NCBI RefSeq assembly: GCF_026341125.1 | Contig: NZ_JAPEOR010000003.1 | Span: 62,001-126,000, forward strand | DNA from: Streptomyces sp. NBC_01142 | GTDB taxonomy: Bacteria; Actinomycetota; Actinomycetes; Streptomycetales; Streptomycetaceae | DNA length: 64,000 nt | Direction of reading: 5' to 3' | Shown: one piece after another, positions 47,867 through 55,871 of the stretch | How positions within the stretch are numbered: the first letter of the stretch is position 1 | Layout: each line of letters starts with the position of its first letter | Program-made: the position numbers and the translations under genes | The notes under the pieces: generated by a model | The model's input: the letters and a program-made list of their open reading frames with translations, nothing else | Told to the model about the DNA's origin: nothing | Databases searched by the model: none

Positions 47867-48405
47867 GCCGCCATCTCCTGACGTGCGTAGAGGTAGCGGC
47901 CGGGCTGTCCGGGGATGGCGATGGGTGGCCATCCGGGTGTGGCGCGCAGCTGGTGGGGCGGCTTTGGCTTGCGGGCTTCGGCAAGCTCGGCGGCCGTCTT
48001 GAGGCTGGCAAGTGAGGGCGTGGCACTGCTCGCTTCCCGCAGCCAATCGACGACGGGGTCGCCGTACTTGCGCCAGCATTCGGCGGCTTCGAGTACCGCG
48101 GCCAGGCGGCGCGGATCGTCGGGGTGGAGGTCGCACCATGCGGCCGAGGCGTACTCGGGGAAGTCCTTCGCGAGGAACATCGATTTGGCGTCGGCCCACA
48201 GGCCGGCGATGTCGCCCGGGTCGAACTCTGCCTGTACGCCAGGGGTGTCCGCGGCTGTGGGTACGGTCTCGTCGTCGACGCAGTCGTCGCGGCAGTCGAG
48301 CGGATCGCGGTGGCCGCAGCCGAACGGCTCGAGGCGGTACGACGCTTCACGTCGCCGCTGCAGCTGCTCCGAGGTGGTGTCCGCCGGGCGGGTGTCGTCG
48401 TTCAT
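47863..48405 (-). CDS. DUF2742-domain protein
   Basis: 180 residues. WCDLHPDDPRRLAAVLEAAECW is the DUF2742 pattern known from actinobacterial phages and integrated elements; the N-terminus has a small Cys/His cluster (FGCGHRDPLDCRDDC). It lies directly upstream of, and coupled to, the replication ATPase. Function unknown. The ATG overlaps the upstream stop. Confidence 0.7.
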   Translation of the reverse strand: MNDDTRPADTTSEQLQRRREASYRLEPFGCGHRDPLDCRDDCVDDETVPTAADTPGVQAEFDPGDIAGLWADAKSMFLAKDFPEYASAAWCDLHPDDPRRLAAVLEAAECWRKYGDPVVDWLREASSATPSLASLKTAAELAEARKPKPPHQLRATPGWPPIAIPGQPGRYLYARQEMAA

Positions 48406-48659
48406 GATGCCCCCTTGATGACGGCTTCGGCGAGGGCGCCGATGTCGGTGCACCAGCGGCGGGCACATGAGCGCACGGCCTGGGGGCTGGGCTGCTCTTC
48501 GAGGTGGCTTCTGATCGCGCTGAGGGCGGTCTCGCGGCGGTCCTGTTCACGCTGCCGCTGGGCTCGCAGCCGGTCGACGTCGGCGGATACACTCGGAGTT
48601 GGCGATGCTGGTGTGTGGAGGGGCCCGGGTGATGTCCGGGCCCTTTCGCTTGTGCTCAC
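48402..48659 (-). CDS. Small helical hypothetical protein
   Basis: 85 residues from GTG 48659. The C-terminal two thirds are helical (DRLRAQRQREQDRRETALS) with a Cys pair (SCARRWC). The first 22 codons cross a perfect 8-bp hairpin (48621-48643), so the true start may be later; no better start codon was found in frame. Coupled to the DUF2742 gene by a 4-nt overlap. Confidence 0.5.
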   Translation of the reverse strand: MSTSERARTSPGPLHTPASPTPSVSADVDRLRAQRQREQDRRETALSAIRSHLEEQPSPQAVRSCARRWCTDIGALAEAVIKGAS

Positions 48660-48749
48660 GCTGGTGGTCCTGTCACGCGGGGCGAGGCGATGCGGGTGCC
48701 CGGTGGGTCGTCCTCGCGTGGGCGGATGGGGTGTGTTGCTCGCCGTGGC

Positions 48750-48953
48750 TCAGGCGGCTTCGAGCAGCTGGATCAGGCTCGCGGTCACGACACGATGTCG
48801 GCTGCTGCCCAGGGCGAGCGTCCGGACCGGGGCTTCGCCCTTGCGGATCAGCTCGTACAGGTGCGACTTCGAAACGCCGATGGCCCTGGCTGCGTCGGGT
48901 ACGCCGACGGTGGCGGGCCAACTGCGGATCTCGGCGAGCGTCGGGGCGCCCAT
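48750..48953 (-). CDS. Helix-turn-helix protein, excisionase-like
   Basis: 67 residues with a MerR-type HTH_17 fold (GVPDAARAIGVSKSHLYELIRKGEAPV, then a basic wing). Small proteins of this type are excisionases or replication regulators in AICEs. The ATG shares one base with the stop of the upstream HTH gene. Confidence 0.75.
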   Translation of the reverse strand: MGAPTLAEIRSWPATVGVPDAARAIGVSKSHLYELIRKGEAPVRTLALGSSRHRVVTASLIQLLEAA

Positions 48954-49183
48954 CAGGCGGCGCTCTCGATCCGCTCGCCGTTCAGCCAGGCGATGACGTC
49001 GCCGCGCCGGTACCGGATGCGTCCGCCGCGGCCGGCGCTGAGCTTCTTGTACGGCGGCCCGACACCTCGGGAGCGCCAGTTGGCGAGCGTCTTCTCCGCG
49101 ACCCGCGCCACCCCGCTAGCCTCACGCGCGGTCAGCCAGTCGTCATCGACGTGCGAGTGCGCGGAGATCAAGCTTGCAGGCAT
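48953..49183 (-). CDS. Excisionase/AlpA-type HTH protein
   Basis: 76 residues with an HTH_17 domain (WLTAREASGVARVAEKTLANWRSRGVGPP) and the YRRGDVIAWLNGERI end typical of Xis proteins, which bend DNA to steer the integrase towards excision. The ATG at 49183 follows AAAGGG; a TTG at 49189 is the alternative. It opens the leftward xis-rep operon, divergent from the XRE regulator. Confidence 0.8.
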   Translation of the reverse strand: MPASLISAHSHVDDDWLTAREASGVARVAEKTLANWRSRGVGPPYKKLSAGRGGRIRYRRGDVIAWLNGERIESAA

Positions 49184-49206
49184 GATCAACCCTTTCGATG
49201 GTCATG

Positions 49207-49223
49207 CACATCATTTTGATGTG
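49207..49223. promoter_or_regulatory. Operator 1 of the xis/XRE intergenic region
   Basis: CACATC ATTTT GATGTG is a perfect palindrome. It matches operator 2 in layout (CRCATC-N5-GATGYG) and directly precedes a TTGACA box at 49224-49229. Confidence 0.65.
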
Positions 49224-49277
49224 TTGACACATCGAAGAGTAATGCGGGAATGTCCGGGAAGCAAGAGCGATTGTCCG

Positions 49278-49294
49278 CGCATCATTTCGATGCG
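49278..49294. promoter_or_regulatory. Operator 2 of the xis/XRE intergenic region
   Basis: CGCATC ATTTC GATGCG, a perfect palindrome 6 bp before the XRE start codon. A half-site CACATC is at 49228-49233. Autorepression by the XRE protein is likely. Confidence 0.65.
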
Positions 49295-49299
49295 AACCT

Positions 49300-49959
49300 G
49301 TGCGTGTGGCAGACGACAAGAAGAACCCACTCGGACCGACCGGCGAGCAGGTCAAAGGCAATGTCGAGCGGATCCGTACCGCCCGCGGCATGACCAAGAA
49401 GGATCTATCCGACCGGGCCGGCGAGTTCGGGCGACCGATCCCTCCTCTGGGGGTTTCCCGCATCGAAAGCGGAACCCGCCGGGTGGACGCTGACGACCTG
49501 GTCGCCCTGGCGCTGGCGCTCAATGTCTCCCCGCTCGCCCTTCTCCTGCCGCCGGAATGGAGCGACGTCAGGATTCCGCTGACTCCAGATTTCGACCTTG
49601 AGGCGCGGACGGCGTGGCTCTGGGCCGAAGGCCGCGCGCCAGCTAGCAACTACGGAGTGAGCCCCTCAGCCATTGCCGTCGAGCCCGATAGCGATGACGA
49701 CACGGACGAGGCGTCCGACGCCTACTGGCGGATGCGCCAGGAGTACGAGGCTCTCTCGCATCCTGCGGGCCGCCGTCGGGCCGCCCAGCACCCCGCGAAC
49801 AACGCAGCTGACTCGGTCAGCGCCATGGTGGGCCGACTCGTCCGCGCCATTCAGGGCGGCAAGAAGGACGCCATGGAGCGCCAGCTAGCCATCACAAAGA
49901 ACCGGCTCGCTCAGCTACAGAACGAGGTCGAGCAGATCGAGCTCGAGCTGGACGATTGA
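49300..49959 (+). CDS. XRE-family regulator of excision/integration
   Basis: 219 residues. The N-terminal HTH (VERIRTARGMTKKDLSDRAG, ISRIESGTRRV-type recognition region) spans about residues 20-85. The C-terminus is a long charged helix ending QNEVEQIELELDD, a likely coiled-coil dimerisation segment. The GTG start is followed by a second in-frame GTG at 49306. It is divergent from the xis-rep operon and 28 bp upstream of the integrase. Two palindromes in the intergenic region are its probable binding sites. Confidence 0.82.
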   Translation: MRVADDKKNPLGPTGEQVKGNVERIRTARGMTKKDLSDRAGEFGRPIPPLGVSRIESGTRRVDADDLVALALALNVSPLALLLPPEWSDVRIPLTPDFDLEARTAWLWAEGRAPASNYGVSPSAIAVEPDSDDDTDEASDAYWRMRQEYEALSHPAGRRRAAQHPANNAADSVSAMVGRLVRAIQGGKKDAMERQLAITKNRLAQLQNEVEQIELELDD

Positions 49960-49987
49960 CACGCAGCACCGGAAGAGGGGCGGGGAA

Positions 49988-51175
49988 GTGGCTGATCCGA
50001 TCAGGAAGATCACGCTACGGAACGGCACGGTGAGATACCGGACGGTCGTCGACGCCGGCCGCGACGAGAACGGCAAGCGGATCCAGCTCACCATCACGAA
50101 AGACACGAAGACGGAGGTGAAGGCGGAGCGCGACCGCATCTTGCATCAGCGCTCGGCCGGCACTTTCATCGCCCCCAGCAAGATGACGCTGGGGGAGTGG
50201 CTGGAGCAGTGGCTGGAGTACAAGCGGCGCGACGTCGAGGAGACGACGATCCGCACCTATCGCCTGGCCCTGGTGCACGTCGTCGACCGGCTCGGCCACC
50301 TGCGGCTGCAGGAGTTGACTGAGGACCACATCCAAGAGTTCGTGGACGAGGTGGTGACCAACGGTCGGCGCCGCGGCGGAGAGCCGGGAACACGACTTGC
50401 CGTCTCGACGGTCGAGGGCATCCTTACGCGGCTGCGGGAAGCGCTGGGGAGGGCGGTCGCCCGCAAGCTGATCGCAACGAGTCCAGCTCAGTACGTGCGG
50501 GTGGCGCTCGTTGACAAGAAGACCGACAAGCGGGACCGCGACAAGGTCAAGCCCTGGACGGTCGCCGAGGTACAGACGTTCGTCCGCGGCATGGAGCAGG
50601 ATCGATTGTTCGCCCCGCTGCTTCTGTCCCTGATGGGCCTTCGGCCGGCTGAGGTCTGCGGGCAGCGATGGACTGACGTCGACCTGAGTGTGGGCATTCT
50701 CGAGATCACGACCACGCGGACGATGATCGGCAATCACAGGGTGCTGGAGAAGGATACGAAGACAGCATCCGGTGAGCGCGCCCTACCGCTGCCGCAGGGC
50801 CCATGGGAGGCGCTACGTCGATTCCGGGACCAGCAGGCCGCGGAGCGGGTGGCAGCAGGCGATGCGTACACGGAGACGGGTTACATCGTCGTCAACGAAC
50901 TCGGCATCCCGCTCAACACTCGGCAGCTACGGGAGTACGCCTACCGCCTCATGCGCGAGCTGGGCTTGCGTCAGGTGCGGCTGTACGACGCGCGGCACTC
51001 CGTGCTGAAGGCGCTGGCGGTGAGCGGCGTCCCGGACGTCATCCTCGCGGCGTGGGCTGGCCACACGAACGCAGCCTTCACCAAGCGGAAGTACGTCTCC
51101 ATTGAGGCCGAGGACATGCGGGCGGCAGCCCTTGCTCTGGACGTCTTCCACGGTGCCCCCAGAGAGCTCACGTGA
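49988..51175 (+). CDS. int: Tyrosine integrase of the element
   Basis: 395 residues in three parts: an arm-type DNA-binding N-terminus (about 1-60), a core-binding SAM-like domain (about 65-170) and the catalytic domain. Catalytic Arg is in GLRPAEVCG, the box-II motif reads YDARHS with Tyr in place of the usual first His, and GH (AWAGHTN) and Tyr (KRKYVSI) follow. It integrates and excises the element. It sits at the right border, as int does in pSAM2-type elements. GTG start after a G-rich site. Confidence 0.92.
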   Translation: MADPIRKITLRNGTVRYRTVVDAGRDENGKRIQLTITKDTKTEVKAERDRILHQRSAGTFIAPSKMTLGEWLEQWLEYKRRDVEETTIRTYRLALVHVVDRLGHLRLQELTEDHIQEFVDEVVTNGRRRGGEPGTRLAVSTVEGILTRLREALGRAVARKLIATSPAQYVRVALVDKKTDKRDRDKVKPWTVAEVQTFVRGMEQDRLFAPLLLSLMGLRPAEVCGQRWTDVDLSVGILEITTTRTMIGNHRVLEKDTKTASGERALPLPQGPWEALRRFRDQQAAERVAAGDAYTETGYIVVNELGIPLNTRQLREYAYRLMRELGLRQVRLYDARHSVLKALAVSGVPDVILAAWAGHTNAAFTKRKYVSIEAEDMRAAALALDVFHGAPRELT

Positions 51176-51234
51176 GAAATTGTGAGATTTCATCGTCCGG
51201 TTGACGGGCTAAGTGCCCACTGACCTGCGTGTTC

Positions 51235-51285
51235 GGCCTGCACCGTAGAACAGTGAGTAGATTCTACTGGCGGTTTCTGCAGGCC
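51235..51285. other. Candidate right attachment region
   Basis: Nested symmetry 60 bp after the integrase stop: outer arms GGCCTGCA (51235-51242) and TGCAGGCC (51278-51285), middle GTAGAA/TTCTAC (51245-51250, 51262-51267), inner AGTAGA-T-TCTACT (51256-51268). It contains GTGAGTAGA (51253-51261), shared with the left border. This is a typical place for attR, but the crossover point is not proven; it could also be the terminator of int. Confidence 0.35.
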
Positions 51286-51311
51286 AGCGCCGCGCCCTCG
51301 GTTGTACGTTG

Positions 51312-52091
51312 CTACGAGAGCGGCGGCTCGTACGGCAGCAGCTCGGGCCGCTTCGCCGGCCGGCCGTCCCCGGACGAGCGCCCCGTCAGCCGTCGCCCGA
51401 TCCATGGCCCCAAGTGCCGCCGCGCGAACCGCAGATCGTTGACGCGCCGTGTGGCCCACGCGGGCTGCACGGCGGGCGGCAGCAGCGCCTGCCAGTCGTC
51501 CTGCGTCTGCAGGCCCAGCACCTGCCACACGGCCTCGGCGACCCTCCGGTGTCCCTCGGCCGTCAGATGCAGCCGGTCCAGGTCCCACATCCGCTGATCG
51601 GCGAGGGTCTTCGCGCCGTACAGATCCACCACCAGCGCGCCGTGCCGGGCTGCCAGCTCGTCGACGTACGTGAACAGCTCCTCCATGCGGGGGCGGAATC
51701 GTTCCATCACCGGTCCGTTGCGGCCGGGGCTGCGCATCAGCACCAGCTGCCCGCAGGACGGCGCCAGCCGCTCCACCGCTTCCTCCAGGAGCCCGCGCAC
51801 ACGCACCATGTCGCACTTGGGCCGCAGCGTGTCATTGAGCCCGCCGACCAGAGTGATCACATCCGGCTTCATGGCGGCCGCGACATCGACCTGCTCGTCC
51901 ACGATCTGTCCGATGAGCTTTCCGCGTACGGCGAGATTCGCGTACCGGAATCCCGGTGTACGGGCGGCCAGCCGGCCGGCGAGCAGATCGGCCCAGCCGC
52001 GGTACGAGCCGTCCGGAAGAAGATCGGACATGCCCTCGGTAAAGGAATCGCCTACCGCGACAAAACTGGTGTAGTTGGCATTCATCTCCAT
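51312..52091 (-). CDS. SGNH/GDSL-family hydrolase
   Basis: 259 residues with SGNH blocks in order: FVAVGDSFTEG (catalytic Ser), the Gly block region, GGLNDTL (Asn) and DRLHL near residue 188 (Asp/His). No signal peptide, so it is probably an intracellular esterase or acyl hydrolase. It is the right chromosomal neighbour of the element and probably lay beside purB before integration. The ATG at 52091 or 52085 could be the start. Confidence 0.88.
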   Translation of the reverse strand: MEMNANYTSFVAVGDSFTEGMSDLLPDGSYRGWADLLAGRLAARTPGFRYANLAVRGKLIGQIVDEQVDVAAAMKPDVITLVGGLNDTLRPKCDMVRVRGLLEEAVERLAPSCGQLVLMRSPGRNGPVMERFRPRMEELFTYVDELAARHGALVVDLYGAKTLADQRMWDLDRLHLTAEGHRRVAEAVWQVLGLQTQDDWQALLPPAVQPAWATRRVNDLRFARRHLGPWIGRRLTGRSSGDGRPAKRPELLPYEPPLS

Positions 52092-52150
52092 GGCGCAGAG
52101 ATCGTACCGCGCGGTAAGGTCCCCCGGTTCCGTACCGGGAGGGGAGCTCT

Positions 52151-53155
52151 GTGAGTGACGCGCTGCTGAACGCACTGGCCGAGGCGCTGGCCGATGTGGT
52201 GACCTTGATCGACACCTGCGACGACGATGTGCTCGACCCGGACATCGCGGTGAAGTGGATGGAGACCACCGGGCATCTGCTCGACCGGCTCTCGCCCGCC
52301 GACCGCCGTGACCTCGCCGGACTCTTCCGGAAAGCTGCCGATCGCGAGCCAGACGGAGCCTGGCGGGACGATCTGCTGCGGATCCCCGAGGGCTTCGGCC
52401 TCGACGACGACCAGCACGAGCTGTACTGCGACGCGGTCGAGCACCTGGCGCGGCAGTTCGTCGAGACCGTACGGGACGTGGACCCGGCCACGCCCGTGCC
52501 GACCTGCCCCGGCTGGACCTTCGCCGACCTCGTCAAGCACCACGGCACCACCCACCGCTGGATCGAACATCTCGTACGGATACGAGCAGCCGAGCGCGTC
52601 TGGTCCCGGGACGTTCCGCTCGACCTCCCCGACGATCCGCGGGCCTACCCGGGCTGGCTGGCCGAAAGCGCCGCCGCCACGCTGCGCACCCTGCGCGGCG
52701 TCGACCCCGAGACGCCGATGTGGTCCCACGGCGCCGACCAGCGCGTACGGTTCTTCCCCCGCCGGCTGCTCTTCGAGTCCGTCGTCCATCTCGCCGACGC
52801 CGAACTCGCCCTCGGTATCGAGCCCCGCATCACGGCCGGCACGGGCGCCGACGGGATCGAGGAATTCCTCGAGAACCTGCCGCACCACTCCTGGATCGCC
52901 GAGTCCGTCGGCGGACTGCAGGACGGCTCGGTCCGGCTGCGGGCCACGGACACCGGCGCCGCCTGGACGATCACCTTCGGGGAGTCCGGTTTCACCTGGA
53001 CGAAGAGCGCGGCGGCGGCCGCCGCGCGCGTCGAGGCCACGAGCGGTGATCTGCTGCTGCTCGTCCACGGCCGCCTCCGGCCGGGCGACGAGCGCGTGCG
53101 CCTTTCGGGGGACGGCGCGGTCCTGGACGCCTGGCTGGCGGCGACCGCGCTGTAG
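52151..53155 (+). CDS. Mycothiol-dependent maleylpyruvate isomerase-family protein, fused N-terminal domain
   Basis: 334 residues. Residues from about 95 form a DinB-like/MDMPI_N mycothiol-dependent isomerase domain (TCPGWTFADLVKHHGTTHRWIEHL) and an MDMPI_C domain. The first 90 residues (DTCDDDVLDPDIAVKWMETT, LSPADRRDLAGLF) resemble a separate small Streptomyces protein, so this appears to be a fusion. Mycothiol-linked isomerisation or detoxification is likely; the substrate is unknown. GGGGAG precedes the GTG. Confidence 0.82.
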   Translation: MSDALLNALAEALADVVTLIDTCDDDVLDPDIAVKWMETTGHLLDRLSPADRRDLAGLFRKAADREPDGAWRDDLLRIPEGFGLDDDQHELYCDAVEHLARQFVETVRDVDPATPVPTCPGWTFADLVKHHGTTHRWIEHLVRIRAAERVWSRDVPLDLPDDPRAYPGWLAESAAATLRTLRGVDPETPMWSHGADQRVRFFPRRLLFESVVHLADAELALGIEPRITAGTGADGIEEFLENLPHHSWIAESVGGLQDGSVRLRATDTGAAWTITFGESGFTWTKSAAAAAARVEATSGDLLLLVHGRLRPGDERVRLSGDGAVLDAWLAATAL

Positions 53156-53231
53156 GACCAGAGGATCCCGTCCGCACCTCGCCCAGGCCCTCGGCGCCGT
53201 ACTCATCGCGATCGCCGCGGCAGGAGCCGGA

Positions 53232-53272
53232 CGGCCCGGCCCGGGTCTCACCGAGACCACGGGGCCGGGCCG
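53232..53272. terminator. Bidirectional terminator
   Basis: Outer 11-bp stem CGGCCCGGCCC / GGGCCGGGCCG and inner GGTCTC / GAGACC, between two convergent genes. Confidence 0.7.
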
Positions 53273-53338
53273 CCACCGCCGAGGGGAGCCCGCCCCGGAA
53301 CCTGTCGGGGTCAGGCGGGTCAGGCGGGCCGGTTCGAG

Positions 53339-54352
53339 CTAGTCGGGCCGGCCGACCAGCTGGCGCAGTACGTCCTCCATCGTCACCAGTCCCTCGGGTG
53401 TGCCGTCCTCCTCGAGGACCACCGCCAGGTGTGTACGGCTGCGCCGCATCGCGGTCAGTACGTCGTCGAGCGGTGTCGCGGCCCGTACCCGTGCGATCGG
53501 ACGCATCGCCGTGACCGGGAACGGCTGATCGCGTGGAGTGGCGTCCAGCGCGTCCTTCACATGGAGATAGCCCAGGATGTGGAGGCCGGCATCCACCACC
53601 GGGAAACGAGAGAACCCGGACTCGGCCGCCAGCCGCTCCAGCTGCTCGGGGGTGGTTCCGGCCTCTGCGTACACCACCTGTTCCACCGGCCTCACCACCT
53701 CGCGCACGGGTCGGCGCCCCAGCTCCAGCGCGTCGCGCAGCCGCTCGGCCGCCCGGTCGTCGAGCAGCCCGGCATCCCCGGCGTCGCGCACCATCCGCGC
53801 CAGCTCGTCGTCCGAGTAGGTCGCGGCGACCTCGTCCTTGGCCTCGACCCGCAGCAGCTTCAGCAGGCCGTTGGCGCAGGCGTTGATGGTGAAGATCACC
53901 GGGCGCAGCGCCCGGGCCAGCGCGACCAGCGGCGGGCCGAGCAGCAGCGCGGTCCGCGAGGGCTCGGCCAGTGCGATGTTCTTCGGCACCATCTCGCCGA
54001 GCAGCATGTGCAGATACGTCGCCACGGCCAGCGCGATCACGAACGAGATCGGGTGAACCAGGCCGTGCGGCACACCGACCGCGTCGAAGACGGGCTCCAG
54101 CAGGTGCGCGATGGCCGGCTCGGCGACGATGCCGAGCACCAGGGTGCACAGCGTGATGCCCAGCTGGGCCGCCGCCAGCAGCGCCGAGACATGCTCCAGG
54201 CCCCAGATGACGCTGCGCGCCCGCCGGTTCCCGGCCTCCGCCTCGGGCTCGATCTGGCTGCGGCGTACGGAGATCAGCGCGAACTCCGCGCCGACGAAGA
54301 AGGCGTTGACGACCAGCGTCAGCAGGCCCACGGTGAGCTGAATCGCGATCAT
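53339..54352 (-). CDS. CNNM/HlyC-CorC-family membrane protein with CBS pair
   Basis: 337 residues. An N-terminal CNNM (DUF21) transmembrane domain (about 1-190; TYLHMLLGEMVPKNIALAEP is the conserved segment) is followed by two CBS domains (about 205-335). Members move or sense divalent cations such as Mg2+. It lacks the C-terminal CorC_HlyC domain of its neighbour. Its start overlaps the stop of the paralogue (ATGA), so the two are co-expressed and may form a heteromer. Confidence 0.9.
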   Translation of the reverse strand: MIAIQLTVGLLTLVVNAFFVGAEFALISVRRSQIEPEAEAGNRRARSVIWGLEHVSALLAAAQLGITLCTLVLGIVAEPAIAHLLEPVFDAVGVPHGLVHPISFVIALAVATYLHMLLGEMVPKNIALAEPSRTALLLGPPLVALARALRPVIFTINACANGLLKLLRVEAKDEVAATYSDDELARMVRDAGDAGLLDDRAAERLRDALELGRRPVREVVRPVEQVVYAEAGTTPEQLERLAAESGFSRFPVVDAGLHILGYLHVKDALDATPRDQPFPVTAMRPIARVRAATPLDDVLTAMRRSRTHLAVVLEEDGTPEGLVTMEDVLRQLVGRPD

Positions 54353-55686
54353 CGTCGGGCCTCTTCGGTCTCGTCGTCCTGCTCAAGAGGCGCATGCATC
54401 AGCACCCGTGCCGCGCGGCGCCCCGAGGCGTCCACCACATCGAGCCGCCAGCCCGCCATCTCGATCCGGTCGCCCTCGGCCGGGATACGCCCCAGCTCGT
54501 GGGCGATCAGCCCGGCGAGCGTCTCGTACGGTCCCTCCGGCACCCGCAGCCCGACCCGCTCCAGTTGGTCGGTCCGTGCCGCACCGTCCGCCGACCACAG
54601 GGCACGGCCGTCCGCGTCGGTGCCCGCCGGAGCCAGGTCCGGCGTCTCGTGCGGATCGTGCTCGTCGCGCACCTCGCCGACGACCTCTTCGACGATGTCC
54701 TCCATCGTCACCACTCCGGCCGTGCCGCCGTACTCGTCGATGACGACGGCCATCGTGGACTTGCCGGACAGCCGGTCGAGGAGACGGTCCACGGTCAGCG
54801 TCTCGGGGACGAGCAGCGGCTCGCGCAGCAGCTCGGAGACCCGATGGCGGGCGCGACGTTCGGCCGGGACCGCGAGCACGTCCTTGATGTGTGCGATGCC
54901 GACGATGGAGTCGAGGCTGCCCCGGTAGACGGGGAAGCGGGACAGGCCGGTCGCGCGCGTGGCGTTGGCGACGTCCTCGGCAGTGGCCTGCACTTCGAGG
55001 GCCGTGACCTGGACCCGGGGGGTCATGACGTTCTCAGCGGTCAGCTCGGCCAGATGCAGGGTGCGTACGAACAGCTCGGCGGTGTCCGCCTCCAGCGCGC
55101 CCGCCTTCGCGGAGTGGCGGGCCAGCGCGACCAGTTCCTGCGGGCTGCGGGCCGAGGCCAGCTCCTCGGTCGGCTCCATGCCGATCCGGCGCAGGATGCG
55201 GTTGGCGGCGTTGTTGAGATGGCTGATCAGTGGCTTGAAGGCGGCGGTGAAGACCCGCTGCGGGGTGGCCACCACCTTCGCCACGGCCAGCGGGGACGAG
55301 ATGGCCCAGTTCTTCGGGACCAGCTCGCCGACGACCATCAGCACGACGGTGGACAGCGCGGTACCGATGACCAGGGCCGCCGAGGAGGCCACGGAGGAGG
55401 AGAGGCCGAGTGCCTCGAGCGGTCCGCGGATCAGCTTGGCGATCGAGGGCTCGGCCAGCATGCCGACGACGAGGTTGGTGACGGTGATGCCGAGCTGGGC
55501 GCCGGAGAGCTGGAAGGTGAGGCTCCGTACGGCCTTGAGTGCGCCCGCCGCCCCGCGCTCGCCACGCTCGACGGCCCGCTCGAGATCGCTGCGCTCGACC
55601 GTGGTGAGGGAGAACTCCGCCGCGACGAAGGCACCGCAGGCGATCGACAGCAGCACTGCCACAAGGAGCAGGAGCACTTCGGTCAT
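54349..55686 (-). CDS. CNNM/HlyC-CorC-family membrane protein, full-length
   Basis: 445 residues: CNNM transmembrane domain (about 1-195, with VVLMVVGELVPKNWAISSP), CBS pair (about 215-345, TMAVVIDEYGGTAGVVTMED) and C-terminal CorC_HlyC transporter-associated domain (about 360-440). Probable divalent-cation exporter or sensor. A strong GGAGGTG lies 6 nt before the ATG. First gene of the two-gene operon. Confidence 0.92.
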   Translation of the reverse strand: MTEVLLLLVAVLLSIACGAFVAAEFSLTTVERSDLERAVERGERGAAGALKAVRSLTFQLSGAQLGITVTNLVVGMLAEPSIAKLIRGPLEALGLSSSVASSAALVIGTALSTVVLMVVGELVPKNWAISSPLAVAKVVATPQRVFTAAFKPLISHLNNAANRILRRIGMEPTEELASARSPQELVALARHSAKAGALEADTAELFVRTLHLAELTAENVMTPRVQVTALEVQATAEDVANATRATGLSRFPVYRGSLDSIVGIAHIKDVLAVPAERRARHRVSELLREPLLVPETLTVDRLLDRLSGKSTMAVVIDEYGGTAGVVTMEDIVEEVVGEVRDEHDPHETPDLAPAGTDADGRALWSADGAARTDQLERVGLRVPEGPYETLAGLIAHELGRIPAEGDRIEMAGWRLDVVDASGRRAARVLMHAPLEQDDETEEARR

Positions 55687-55871
55687 CGGTTCACCTCCGT
55701 CCCATGATCGGGCAGGGGGAGGAGGATTGCGCGATGTCTGCTACTGGGAGGCTCGCCCATGGGCGGACGCTCACACCTTTCGTACGGGGGGCGAATGATG
55801 CACCCATGGTAAAGGACGGGCAAAGTGGCTCGGTGTGCGGTGGCATCCGCAGCCGATTGCCGGGTGGCAGC

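Larger units (their letters stand above)
29138..51261. mobile_element. Actinomycete integrative and conjugative element (approximate borders)
   Basis: A block of plasmid-type genes lies between purB and an SGNH-hydrolase gene: TraB FtsK-like translocase, Spd-like spread proteins, replication ATPase, excisionase-type HTH proteins and a tyrosine integrase at the right edge. This is the AICE gene set known from pSAM2-type elements. Borders are tentative: the only shared short sequence I found at both ends is GTGAGTAGA (29138-29146 and 51253-51261). No tRNA gene is seen at either end. Confidence 0.85.

Noticed and set aside
46559-48199. Longer N-terminus for the replication ATPase
   Set aside because: The extra upstream residues are Arg/Pro-rich shadow of the DUF2742 gene; the TTG overlapping its stop is a better start.
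51176-51311. tRNA gene at the right border
   Set aside because: The symmetry there does not form a cloverleaf and no anticodon arm or CCA-type 3' end is visible on either strand.
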